The notes under the pieces are model-generated. The model did no database searches, was not told the DNA's origin, and was given only the letters and a program-made list of their open reading frames with translations. The translations under genes were made by a program, and so were the position numbers. From DATDPM01 sp963841995 (GTDB taxonomy: Bacteria > Pseudomonadota > Alphaproteobacteria > DATDPM01), in contig CAWJEX010000021.1 in the NCBI GenBank assembly GCA_963841995.1, forward strand, positions 1-64,000: a stretch of DNA of 64,000 nt, read 5' to 3'. Positions 48,247 to 56,900 of the stretch are shown here, one piece after another (the first letter of the stretch is position 1; each line of letters begins with the position of its first letter).

Positions 48247-49308
48247 TCAGGCGACACCCGCGCGCAGGCAGTCGTGGATGTGGATGATCCCGACCGGGCG
48301 CCCGTCTTCCACCACGAACAGGCTGGTGATCTTTTTCTCGTTCATTACGCCGAGCGCCTCGGCGGCCAGCGCTTGCGGGCGTATGGTTTTCGGCTTTGCG
48401 GTCATCACGTCGGGTGTGCGCAATTCGAGCAATTTCGGGCTCATGCGGCGGCGCAAATCGCCGTCGGTAATGATTCCGGCCAGCTTTCCCTTGGCGTCGA
48501 CGACGCCGACGCAACCGAATCGCTTTGCGGTCATGACCAGCAAGGCTTCGGACATGACGCTTTTTTCGCCGATCAGCGGTAATTCTTCGCCGCTGTGCAT
48601 CAGCTCGGTGACCCGCAGGAATTTCCGGCCCAATTGCCCGCGCGGATGAAACCGGTAGAAATCCTCCGGTTTGAACTCCTTGCGCTCAAGAAGGGCGACG
48701 GCGATCGCATCGCCAAGCGCCAGCATCAACGTGGTCGAGGTCGTGGGCGCCAGGCCCATCGGGCAGGCTTCGCCATTTTCGGGCAACACGAGCGCGACAT
48801 CGGCCGCCTCGGCCAGCGAGCTTTCCGCGCCCGCGGTGATCGCGACCAGCGGAATCCCAAATCGTTTCGTATAGTCGACGATGTCGGTCAACTCTTGAGT
48901 CTCGCCGGAATTGGAAAGCGCCAGCACCGCGTCTTCGTCGGTGATCATGCCAAGATCGCCGTGGCTAGCTTCGCCGGGATGAACGAACAGCGCCGGCGTT
49001 CCGGTCGATGCAAGAGTTGCCGCGATCTTGCGCGCGATATGGCCGCTCTTGCCCATGCCGGTAACGATGACGCGCCCCGGTGCACTGGAAAGCTTGTCGA
49101 GCGCGCGGACGAATTTCTCGTCGAGCGCAGCTCCGAGTTTTTTCAGCGCGTCGGCCTCGACGGACAGCACCCGCCGCGCGACACCGAGGTCGGTTGCCGC
49201 CGAGTGCAAACGCAAGGAGCCGGCGTCCTTCCGCGCCTTCGCGTCGACCGTCTTCAATTCGGTCGGGGCGCGGGGAGTTTCATGATCGAGCTTTGTTCTG
49301 GTTGCCAT
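48247..49308 (-). CDS. kdsD: Arabinose-5-phosphate isomerase KdsD/KpsF
   Basis: This 353-aa protein has an SIS domain with VIVTGMGKSGHIARKIAATL and LALSNSGETQELTDIVDYTK, and two CBS domains (GCVGVVDAKGKLAGIITDGD and KITSLFVVEDGRPVGIIHIH). It converts ribulose-5-phosphate to arabinose-5-phosphate, the precursor of Kdo. The start is ATG 49308 (MATRTKLDHE); an upstream ATG would add 21 residues that do not look coding. lptC follows 3 bases later. Confidence 0.92.
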   Translation of the reverse strand: MATRTKLDHETPRAPTELKTVDAKARKDAGSLRLHSAATDLGVARRVLSVEADALKKLGAALDEKFVRALDKLSSAPGRVIVTGMGKSGHIARKIAATLASTGTPALFVHPGEASHGDLGMITDEDAVLALSNSGETQELTDIVDYTKRFGIPLVAITAGAESSLAEAADVALVLPENGEACPMGLAPTTSTTLMLALGDAIAVALLERKEFKPEDFYRFHPRGQLGRKFLRVTELMHSGEELPLIGEKSVMSEALLVMTAKRFGCVGVVDAKGKLAGIITDGDLRRRMSPKLLELRTPDVMTAKPKTIRPQALAAEALGVMNEKKITSLFVVEDGRPVGIIHIHDCLRAGVA

Positions 49309-49807
49309 CGGGCGAATTGCGGTTGGACGCGTTGCGATCGAGAGTGGTCCAGAGATTCCGGCGCCCAACACTCGTTAGTCGGGGTGCCTTTCCGGCTACT
49401 TCTTCCGACGGTTGTCTGGTTCCAGCGACTGCCCGGACGCTGCCGCGGCGGTCTGGAATTCATGAAGTCCGCCGGAGACCCGCGGAAAAGCTAGACCAAC
49501 TATGCCGGGAGACGCTCTCAAGGTCAACCAATCCCGGCCAATTCAAGGGCTTGCGGTAAGGGTGCCGCTTAAAGCCGGCTCCGGTCGGGTCGGCACCTAG
49601 AGCATGATCTTGTCAGTTGGAACCGGCCCTTTGGGTTGTGCCTTGGCGGGCGCCCGCGGCGTTGCGCCCGCCCCGCCGGCTTTGCCGGCAAACGTTTGCG
49701 CACAAAGCGCGCTGGGCCGATGCCCCACATCGCCCTTCACGGCGCGCCTGGCGGATCGCCGCACCCAAAGCGCAACGCAGCCGATTCGAACCGACAAGAC
49801 CATGCTT
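49309..49807. other. Intergenic stretch between kdsD and RNase D
   Basis: About 500 bases without a supported gene. The first 285 bases show only GC-rich text and a 7-bp inverted repeat (GGTGCCG/CGGCACC, 49,561-49,597). The rest is the inverted-repeat-bounded element at 49,597-49,811. Frames open here have no family pattern. Confidence 0.5.
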
Positions 49808-49811
49808 CTAG
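49597..49811. repeat. 215-bp element with imperfect terminal inverted repeats (MITE/REP-like)
   Basis: The left end begins CTAGAGCATGATCTTGTCAG. The right end, read on the opposite strand, begins CTAGAAGCATGGTCTTGTCG. The repeats stay similar for about 31 bases on each side. The interior is palindromic too: GGCGGGCGC/GCGCCCGCC and GCCGG/CCGGC hairpins. This is the form of a small non-autonomous mobile or folded repeat element. The RNase D stop codon lies in its right end. Confidence 0.6.
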
Positions 49812-50449
49812 TGGGCGAAAATGTCTTCCGCCGCCCATCCGGCGAGATCGAGGACGGCCCGTGCCGGGAGAAAGCGGAAGCAGGCCTCCGCCAATTCGGT
49901 TCGTCCCTCCCGCGCCAGCATTTCCGTCAGCCGCTCTTTCAGCGCGTGCAGATAGAGCACGTCGGACGCCGCGTAATGAAGCTGATCCTGGCTCAATTCG
50001 GAAGCGCCCCAATCCGAGGATTGTTGCTGTTTCGACAGATCGATGCCCAGCACTTCCTTGCACAGGTCTTTCAGGCCATGCCGATCCGTATAGGTGCGAG
50101 TCAAACGCGAGGCGATCTTCGTACAGAACAACGGCGTGCATAACACGTTCAAATGCCGCTGCATCATCGCAACATCGAAACGCGCGAAATGAAAAATTTT
50201 CGTCCGCGCGGAATCGCCGAGAATTTTGACGAGATTCGGCGCGTCATAGGAATCTTGCGCGAATTGCACGATGTGGCAAACGCCGTCTCCGCCGGAGATC
50301 TGCACCAAGCAAAGCCGGTCGCGATTCGGGTCGAGACCCATGGTCTCGGTATCAATGGCGATTTCGTCGCTCAGCTTGAGATCGGCGGGAAGATCGCCGC
50401 GATGAAGCTCGATTGATTTCAGAGACGGGACCTTGCTTCGCGCCGACAT
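49808..50449 (-). CDS. rnd: Ribonuclease D-like 3'-5' exonuclease
   Basis: This 213-aa DEDD-type exonuclease has Exo I with ELKLSDEIAIDTETMGLDP, Exo II within FHFARFDVAMMQRHL, and Exo III with QDQLHYAASDVLYLHALKER. It lacks the HRDC domains of E. coli RNase D, as is usual in alphaproteobacteria. It trims tRNA 3' ends. Its stop (CTA, 49808-49810) lies inside the inverted-repeat element, so the C-terminus ending AAEDIFAH is set by that element. Confidence 0.85.
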   Translation of the reverse strand: MSARSKVPSLKSIELHRGDLPADLKLSDEIAIDTETMGLDPNRDRLCLVQISGGDGVCHIVQFAQDSYDAPNLVKILGDSARTKIFHFARFDVAMMQRHLNVLCTPLFCTKIASRLTRTYTDRHGLKDLCKEVLGIDLSKQQQSSDWGASELSQDQLHYAASDVLYLHALKERLTEMLAREGRTELAEACFRFLPARAVLDLAGWAAEDIFAH

Positions 50450-50524
50450 CGCTTACGCCCTTATCCGGATGTTCACATTCCGGACTTCCTTCAATCGAAG
50501 TGCCCCGGACGAAGCCGTCCCAAA

Positions 50525-50612
50525 TGGTGCCCAGGAGAAAACTCGAACTTCCACAGCCTTGCGGCCACAGGTACCTGAAACCTGCGCGTCTACCAATTCC
50601 GCCACCTGGGCA
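50525..50612 (-). tRNA. tRNA-Leu (anticodon CAG)
   Basis: The 88-base minus-strand cloverleaf has acceptor TGCCCAG/CTGGGCA, a long variable arm as expected for a class II tRNA, anticodon stem CAGGT/ACCTG around TTCAGGT (anticodon CAG), and a terminal CCA (TGG at 50525-50527). Confidence 0.92.
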
Positions 50613-50854
50613 ATAAAGGGCTTTTCACAATGGGGCTCTTGTTGAGCATGGCGAGTTAATAGGTCGGCGCGCCGAAGTCAACCGGGTTCACCTTGCCGAA
50701 GCGAAGAAATCCGCCCAGCTTCGCCATATTACACACGATATTACACAAGGGGGCGCGGCGGGCCGATACAGTTCCATATGGCGGGCCCTGGTGGGGCCTT
50801 GTATAAGCGAGAAACCCGAGGCGGCCGGTTCTCGCCCGGGGTTTGAGGTCGGCG

Positions 50855-51865
50855 ATGGCACTTCCTTTCCGGCTGGCGGGCAGCCAGGTCACGGTCTTTG
50901 GCGGCTCGGGTTTTGTCGGCCGCCATCTGGTGCGGCGCCTCGCCGCAACCGGATGCGTCGTCAGGGTCGCGGTCCGGAATCCAGATCGCGCCCTGTTTTT
51001 GAAACCCTTGGGCGACGTCGGCCAAATCGTGCCGTTTCGCGTCGACGTCACCAATGAGACGCACCTTGCGGCGGCGATATCGGGCGCGCAAGCCGCCGTC
51101 AATCTCGTGGGCATTCTCTTTGAAAAGGGCAAGTACAGCTTCGATGCCGTTCATCATCAGGCTGCCACGGCGATTGCCGAAGCCGCGAAGCGCGCGGGGG
51201 TTCTGCGGCTTGCCCATGTTTCGGCGCTGGGAACGGCCAAGAATTCGGAATCGCGCTATGCCCGAACCAAGGCGCTCGGTGAAGAATCGGTCCTGCGCGC
51301 CTTTCCCGAGGCGACGATTCTTCGCCCCAGTGTCATCTTCGGTCCCGAAGATGGATTCTTCAATCTTCTCGCCGCCATCGCGCGAATTTCGCCGATCATT
51401 CCGGTCATGGGCGCATCGCCCCAACTCGTGTTCCGGGAGGGTGCATTGCCGGAGTTCAAGCCATTCGGCAAAGGCGGCCCGCGATTCCAGCCGGTTTATG
51501 TCGGCGATGTCGCCGAAGCGATCGTCCGCGCGCTCGATTCTCCCGAAACCCAAGGCAAACGCTATGAGCTTGGCGGCCCGCGCGTTTACACGATGCTCGA
51601 CATCGTGCAACTCGTGCTGCGCCAAACCGGCCGCAAGCGGCTCCTGCTGCCGGCGCCGTTATGGGTTCTCGGCATCGAGGCGACGCTGCTTGAGCTGGTC
51701 GGCGTGAAACTCCTGACTCGCGATCAAGTGCGGTTACTTCGCCGCGACAACGTGGTGTCGCGCCGCGCGCTCTCGCTTTCAGATCTGCGGATTACGCCCG
51801 CAACCGCCGAAATCATGCTGCCGACTTATCTGAGCCGCTTTCAGCGCCCCGTTACGGCGGTCTAG
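50855..51865 (+). CDS. NDUFA9-like NAD(P)-binding complex I accessory protein
   Basis: This 336-aa short-chain dehydrogenase-fold protein starts at ATG 50855. The Rossmann GxxGxxG is in VTVFGGSGFVGRHLVRRLAA. Other family blocks are VDVTNETHLAAAISGAQAAV, HVSALGTAKNSESRYARTKA and ILRPSVIFGPEDGFFNLLAA. The family includes complex I subunit NDUFA9. In alphaproteobacteria these genes often sit by uppP and gltBD, as here. The next gene follows after 18 bases. Confidence 0.85.
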   Translation: MALPFRLAGSQVTVFGGSGFVGRHLVRRLAATGCVVRVAVRNPDRALFLKPLGDVGQIVPFRVDVTNETHLAAAISGAQAAVNLVGILFEKGKYSFDAVHHQAATAIAEAAKRAGVLRLAHVSALGTAKNSESRYARTKALGEESVLRAFPEATILRPSVIFGPEDGFFNLLAAIARISPIIPVMGASPQLVFREGALPEFKPFGKGGPRFQPVYVGDVAEAIVRALDSPETQGKRYELGGPRVYTMLDIVQLVLRQTGRKRLLLPAPLWVLGIEATLLELVGVKLLTRDQVRLLRRDNVVSRRALSLSDLRITPATAEIMLPTYLSRFQRPVTAV

Positions 51866-51883
51866 AGCAAACTCCAAGCCGCG

Positions 51884-52585
51884 ATGCGGATCGAACCCGA
51901 CGACAAAATCATCGGCTATCCGATTCTGACGATTCGCGAATTGATGCGTAAGCGCCTATTCGATCGCAAGGCGGCCGCGGCGGCTCTCAAGATCGACGAA
52001 GCCGAAGCGACGCGCATCATCGGATTGCTTTCGGACCAATTCTATATTTGTCCGTTTCCCGAGCGCTCGACGCCGGAACGTCCGGTTTGGCAAACGACCC
52101 CCAAAGGCACGCAGCTGGCGAACGCCGGCACCTTGCCTTCGATCAGCCATACCGAAGCGGAGAGCATTCTCGCCGCTTTCATGGAACGCGTGAAACAGGT
52201 CGCCGTTTCGGAGGATTTTCACTACGAAGTTCAAGATGTCGTGCTGTTCGGCAGCTATCTGCGGGGCGCCGAAATGGTCAACGATATCGATCTCATCGTC
52301 CGGCTGCGGTCGAAGACAAAATTCTCAAAACCTTATCCGGATTTACTGGCGGTCAAACTCGCCGCGATGCCACGAGAGCGGATCAAGGGACCGCGCGATC
52401 TGAATCTGGCCCTCCAGGTCGAAACCCAAAATTACCTGAAGTCGGTGTCGCCTTACATCAGCCTGCATCGCGCGGACGCGTTGCGCCTCATCGAGAAAGC
52501 GGCACAAACCGAAAAAGACCTGAATCAGTCTTCGGGCATCGTTCACGATATCCGCCACCAGGTGATTTACCGGGCGCCGTCCTGA
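51884..52585 (+). CDS. Winged-helix/MNT-type nucleotidyltransferase-like protein
   Basis: This 233-aa protein begins with a helix-turn-helix-like N-terminus (ELMRKRLFDRKAAAAALKID) and has a nucleotidyltransferase core VVLFGSYLRGAEMVNDIDLI. G122-S123 and D133-x-D135 form the Gly-Ser/DxD metal-binding motif. A LLAVKLAAMPRERIKGPRDL segment follows. Proteins of this size with a wHTH plus NTase are seen in alphaproteobacteria but are poorly characterised. It follows the NDUFA9-like gene on the same strand and converges on uppP, whose stop lies 6 bases after its own. Confidence 0.6.
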   Translation: MRIEPDDKIIGYPILTIRELMRKRLFDRKAAAAALKIDEAEATRIIGLLSDQFYICPFPERSTPERPVWQTTPKGTQLANAGTLPSISHTEAESILAAFMERVKQVAVSEDFHYEVQDVVLFGSYLRGAEMVNDIDLIVRLRSKTKFSKPYPDLLAVKLAAMPRERIKGPRDLNLALQVETQNYLKSVSPYISLHRADALRLIEKAAQTEKDLNQSSGIVHDIRHQVIYRAPS

Positions 52586-52591
52586 TCGATT

Positions 52592-53398
52592 TTAATTGCC
52601 GCCGTGATAGACGGCCGTCAGCAGGATCGCACCGAGGATCAGCCGGTAGATGACGAAAGGCGCGAACGTCGCGCGCCGCAGCCAACCGACGAGAAGCGGA
52701 ATGACGATTAAGGCCGAAGCAAAGGAGACCGCGACGCCGAGGATCAAGTCGTTGCCGATCTGAAAATTTCCCTGGCGATACAGATCGAGCCCATCGAACA
52801 CCGCAGCGCCGGCGATCGCCGCCACCGACATGAGGAGCGAGAATTTGACCGCCTCGGTCCGTTCGAAACCCATGATCCGCGCCGCGGTCATGGTGATGCC
52901 GGAACGGCTGACGCCGGGAATGAGGGCTATCGATTGCGCAATCCCCATGACAAAGGCCTGGGGCACCGTCATGTGTTCGATCCGGCGCAGCGTCATGCAC
53001 ATCCGGTCGGCCAGATAGAGTGGAACAGCGAAAATCACCGTCATCCAGGCGATGACTGGGATGGTGTTGAATTTCTCGCCTACGGTCTTCGTCATGACAA
53101 AGCCGGCAATGATCGCTGGGATGGTCGCTACCACGATCAATCCGAACAGGCGGGCACCGGGAGTCATCCGGCCGCCCAAGAGGCGGACGAGGCCGATCGC
53201 GATGAACCAGACATCGCGCCAGTAGTAAGCGAGCACGGCCCCCAGAGTGCCCACATGAACCGCGATGTCGAAGGTGATGCCGCCATCCGGCAGGCCCAAT
53301 AGATGGCGGGTGAGGATCAGGTGAGCATGGGAACTGACAGGCAGGAACTCGGTGACACCCTGGACGAGCGCCAGGGCCACGATCTGAGAAAAGGTCAA
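52592..53398 (-). CDS. uppP: Undecaprenyl-diphosphatase UppP (BacA type)
   Basis: This 268-aa membrane protein recycles the lipid carrier of peptidoglycan and LPS. The active-site segments VQGVTEFLPVSSHAHLIL and IPGVSRSGITMTAARIMG are present, with about eight hydrophobic helices. The start is TTG 53398 (TTGACCTTTTCTCAGATC), preceded by GGGGGAGCGGTTC. No in-frame ATG near the family N-terminus fits better. It is divergent from gltB, about 545 bases apart. Confidence 0.88.
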   Translation of the reverse strand: MTFSQIVALALVQGVTEFLPVSSHAHLILTRHLLGLPDGGITFDIAVHVGTLGAVLAYYWRDVWFIAIGLVRLLGGRMTPGARLFGLIVVATIPAIIAGFVMTKTVGEKFNTIPVIAWMTVIFAVPLYLADRMCMTLRRIEHMTVPQAFVMGIAQSIALIPGVSRSGITMTAARIMGFERTEAVKFSLLMSVAAIAGAAVFDGLDLYRQGNFQIGNDLILGVAVSFASALIVIPLLVGWLRRATFAPFVIYRLILGAILLTAVYHGGN

Positions 53399-53943
53399 GA
53401 ACCGCTCCCCCGAAGCCGTTTGCCGCCCGCACCGGGGCCGGTGGCACCCCAAGCGGGCCGCTTATACCACTGCACAGCCTTGTTTCATAATTCGTTCCGG
53501 GTTGCATAATTCGTCCCGGCGAATACAGTGCGGCGCCTCGCGTAGATCTTCGGTTGGGTTTACTGCCGTGCGCCGTATCGAATAGCAGTGTAAAAGTGCG
53601 CATGACGATCAACCCGTGGTTATCGTCGGACCAGATTCGGACCTTGAATCGAAGGGTAACTTCGCATTTCGGCGTCTTCCATGTTAACGGCTGCTCGGAA
53701 TACCCGATTTTGCAATAACATCCGGCCTGGCCGCCGATCCGTGCGGAGGAGCCCTTTCCGTATCGGCCGACGAGATTTACGCTAGACACACCCCAGGAAG
53801 GCATGTTTTTCCATCCTGAAGCCGCGCCCAGCGCGGTGCAAAAATGGGTCGCGCTGGACCGGGATGGAAGCCATATTAAGAGGTTGCGCGCCCGGGCTGC
53901 GGAGGTACGACGGACCGGTGAGGCGTTATGTCAGGAGGACCAG
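53399..53943. other. Divergent regulatory region between uppP and gltB
   Basis: No gene is supported. It holds a direct repeat of CATAATTCGTnCCGG at 53,486-53,500 and 53,505-53,519, spaced 19 bases start to start, which may be a regulator site. A long minus-strand open frame crosses the region, but its sequence has no family pattern. The presumed gltB transcription start would lie here. Confidence 0.45.
53486..53519. promoter_or_regulatory. Direct repeat of a 15-bp unit upstream of gltB
   Basis: CATAATTCGTTCCGG and CATAATTCGTCCCGG differ at one position and start 19 bases apart. They could be a pair of regulator binding sites facing uppP and gltB. Confidence 0.4.
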
Positions 53944-56900
53944 TTGGTTAGCGTTAGTTCAACAAGCGGGGCAAAGCCACCAGAACGGCAGGGTCTTTAC
54001 GATCCGGTTTACGAGCACGATTCCTGCGGTGTCGGCTTCGTCGCCCATGTGAAGGGGACGAAGAGCCACGACATCGTCCGGATGGGTCTTCGCATCCTCA
54101 AGAACCTGGAGCACCGCGGCGCGGTGGGCGCCGACGCCTTGGCGAGCGACGGTGCCGGAATCTTGTTGCAGATTGCTGATGCCTTTTTCCGGGCCGCGTT
54201 GGCAGGAGCCGGAATCGAACTGCCCGCTGCAGGACGCTACGGCGTGGGAATAGTGTTCCTTCCGCGTGACGACACAGCGCGCAAAGCTTGCGAGGATCTG
54301 GTCGAGCATTTCATCGCCGCCGAGGGACAAAGGCTTTTGGGCTGGCGCGATGTGCCGGTGGACGACCAGGGCCTTGGCGTCACGGTGCGGGCGTGCGAGC
54401 CCTACATTCGGCAGGTCCTCATCGGCTGCGCTGACAACATCCGCGATCAGGACGCTTTCGAGCGCAAGCTATTCGTCATTCGCAAGCAGATCGCCAACGT
54501 CAACCGCGAGCGGAAGCTTGACCCGGGCCATGATTTCTATGTGCCCTCCATGTCGTCGCGGACCATCGTTTACAAGGGCATGCTACTGCCCGACCAAGTC
54601 GGCACGTATTACACCGATCTTCGGGACGAGCGGCTGACCACAGCGCTTGCCCTCGTGCACCAGCGGTTTTCGACCAACACCTTCCCGTCGTGGCGGCTGG
54701 CGCATCCCTACCGGATGATCGCCCACAATGGCGAGATCAACACCCTGCGCGGCAATCTGAATTGGATGGCGGCGCGCCGCCATTCGATGAAGTCCGAGCT
54801 GTTCGGCGGCGATCTCGCCAAGCTTTGGCCGTTGATTGCTGAAGGCCAATCGGACACCGCCTGTTTCGACAATGCGCTCGAGCTCCTGGTCCAGGGCGGA
54901 TATTCGCTGGCCCATGCCATGATGCTGCTGATCCCCGAAGCCTGGGCCTTGAACCCGCTGATGGATGAAAAGCGCCGCGCCTTTTACGAATATCACGCCG
55001 CGCTAATAGAACCTTGGGATGGCCCCGCCGCGGTCGCCTTCACCGACGGGCGCCAGATCGGCGCGACGCTGGACCGCAACGGGCTTCGCCCCGCGCGCTA
55101 TATCGTGACCGAGGATGATCTAGTCGTCATGGCGTCCGAAGCCGGTGTGCTGGACGAGATTCCCGAAAGCAAAATCGTGAAGAAATGGCGGCTGCAACCG
55201 GGCCGTATGTTCCTCATCGACACGGTGGCGGGCCGAATCATCGACGACGCCGAATTGAAGACGACGCTGGCAAACGCCAAGCCCTACCGGGAATGGCTGG
55301 CGAAAACGCAGATCGTGCTGGAAAATTTGCCGGCGGCGTCTGGCGAGGGCGCGGAGCCGGTCGAAACCGCGCCGCTGCTGGACCGGCAACAGGCCTTCGG
55401 CTACACCCAGGAAGATTTGAGTTTCTTCTTTGAGCCCGAGGCGCTCAATGGCGAAGAGCCGGTGAGCTCGATGGGCATCGACACGCCGATTGCCGTGCTG
55501 TCGCGGCGGCCGAAGCTTCTCTACCAATATTTCAAGCAGTGCTTCGCTCAGGTGACGAATCCGCCGATCGATGCGATCCGCGAGGAGCTCGTCACGTCTC
55601 TTGTTACGCTAATCGGACCCCGGCCGAACCTGCTGGGTCTGGGGCAGAGCGATGGGCATTGGCGGCTCGAGGCGCGGCAGCCGATCCTGACCAACGAAGA
55701 GCTCGACAAGGTGCGCCATATCGCAAGGCTTGCCGGCGACCGCTTCCGTTCGCGGACCCTCGATATCTGCTATCCCGTCGAGCTGGGCGTCGATGGGATG
55801 GCGCCGGCGCTGGATCGCCTGTGCGCCGAAGCCTGCCGCGCCGTGACCGACGGCGACAACATCCTGATTCTTTCCGACCGGCAGATGGGGCGCGATTGGA
55901 TCGCCATCCCCGCGCTTTTGGCCACCTCCGCCGTGCATCACTTTCTCGTGCATCGCGGCTTGCGCACCGAAGTCGGCTTGATCGTCGAGACCGGCGAAGC
56001 CCGCGACGTGCATCAATTGTGTCTGCTGGCCGGCTACGGCGCCGAGGCGATCAATCCCTATCTCGCCTTCGAAACGCTGGAAGCCATGCGTGCCAATCTC
56101 CCCAAGCCGTTGAGCGCGGAAAAAGTGCGCGCCAATTACGTCAAGGCGATGGACAAGGGCGTGCTCAAGGTGATGTCGAAGATGGGCATCTCCACCTATC
56201 AATCCTATTGCGGCGCGCAGATTTTCGATTCGGTCGGGTTGTCGAGCGAATTCGTGAAGAAATATTTCACCGGCACTGCGGCCGTCATCGAGGGCGTGGG
56301 ATTGGCCGAGATCGCGCGCGAAACCGTGGATCGCCACAAACTGGCTTTCGGCAATGCCCCGATCTACCGCGACGCGCTCGATCCCGGCGGCGAATACCAA
56401 TATCGGTTGCGCGGCGAGGAACATGCCTGGGCGCCCGACACCATTGCGAAACTGCAGCACGCCGCGCGCGGCGACAGCCGCGAGACTTACCGGCAATACG
56501 CGAAGTTGGTAAACGACCAGAGCGAACGATTGATGACCTTGCGCGGGCTTTTGGAATTGAAGCCGGGGGAAACTTCCGTGCCTTTGGACGAGGTCGAGCC
56601 CGCCAAGGAAATCGTCAAGCGGTTCGCCACCGGGGCCATGTCCTACGGCTCGATCTCGAGAGAAGCGCACACGACACTAGCGATCGCGATGAACCGCATC
56701 GGCGGCAAGTCGAATACCGGTGAAGGCGGCGAAGAGCCTGATCGGTTCGTCCCGTTGCCGAACGGCGATTCCATGCGGTCCGCGATCAAGCAGGTGGCGT
56801 CGGGCCGGTTCGGCGTCACCGCCGAATATCTGGTCAACGCCGACGATCTGCAGATCAAGATCGCGCAGGGTGCAAAACCCGGCGAAGGCGGTCAATTGCC

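Noticed and set aside
49597..49803. Small open frames inside the 215-bp element
   Set aside because: They arise from its palindromic GC-rich sequence and have no ribosome sites or family pattern.
52488..53804. Long minus-strand open frame across uppP and the region before gltB
   Set aside because: It is mostly a different frame over uppP. Its translation is Arg/Pro/Ser-rich without a family pattern, and the true gene there is clear.
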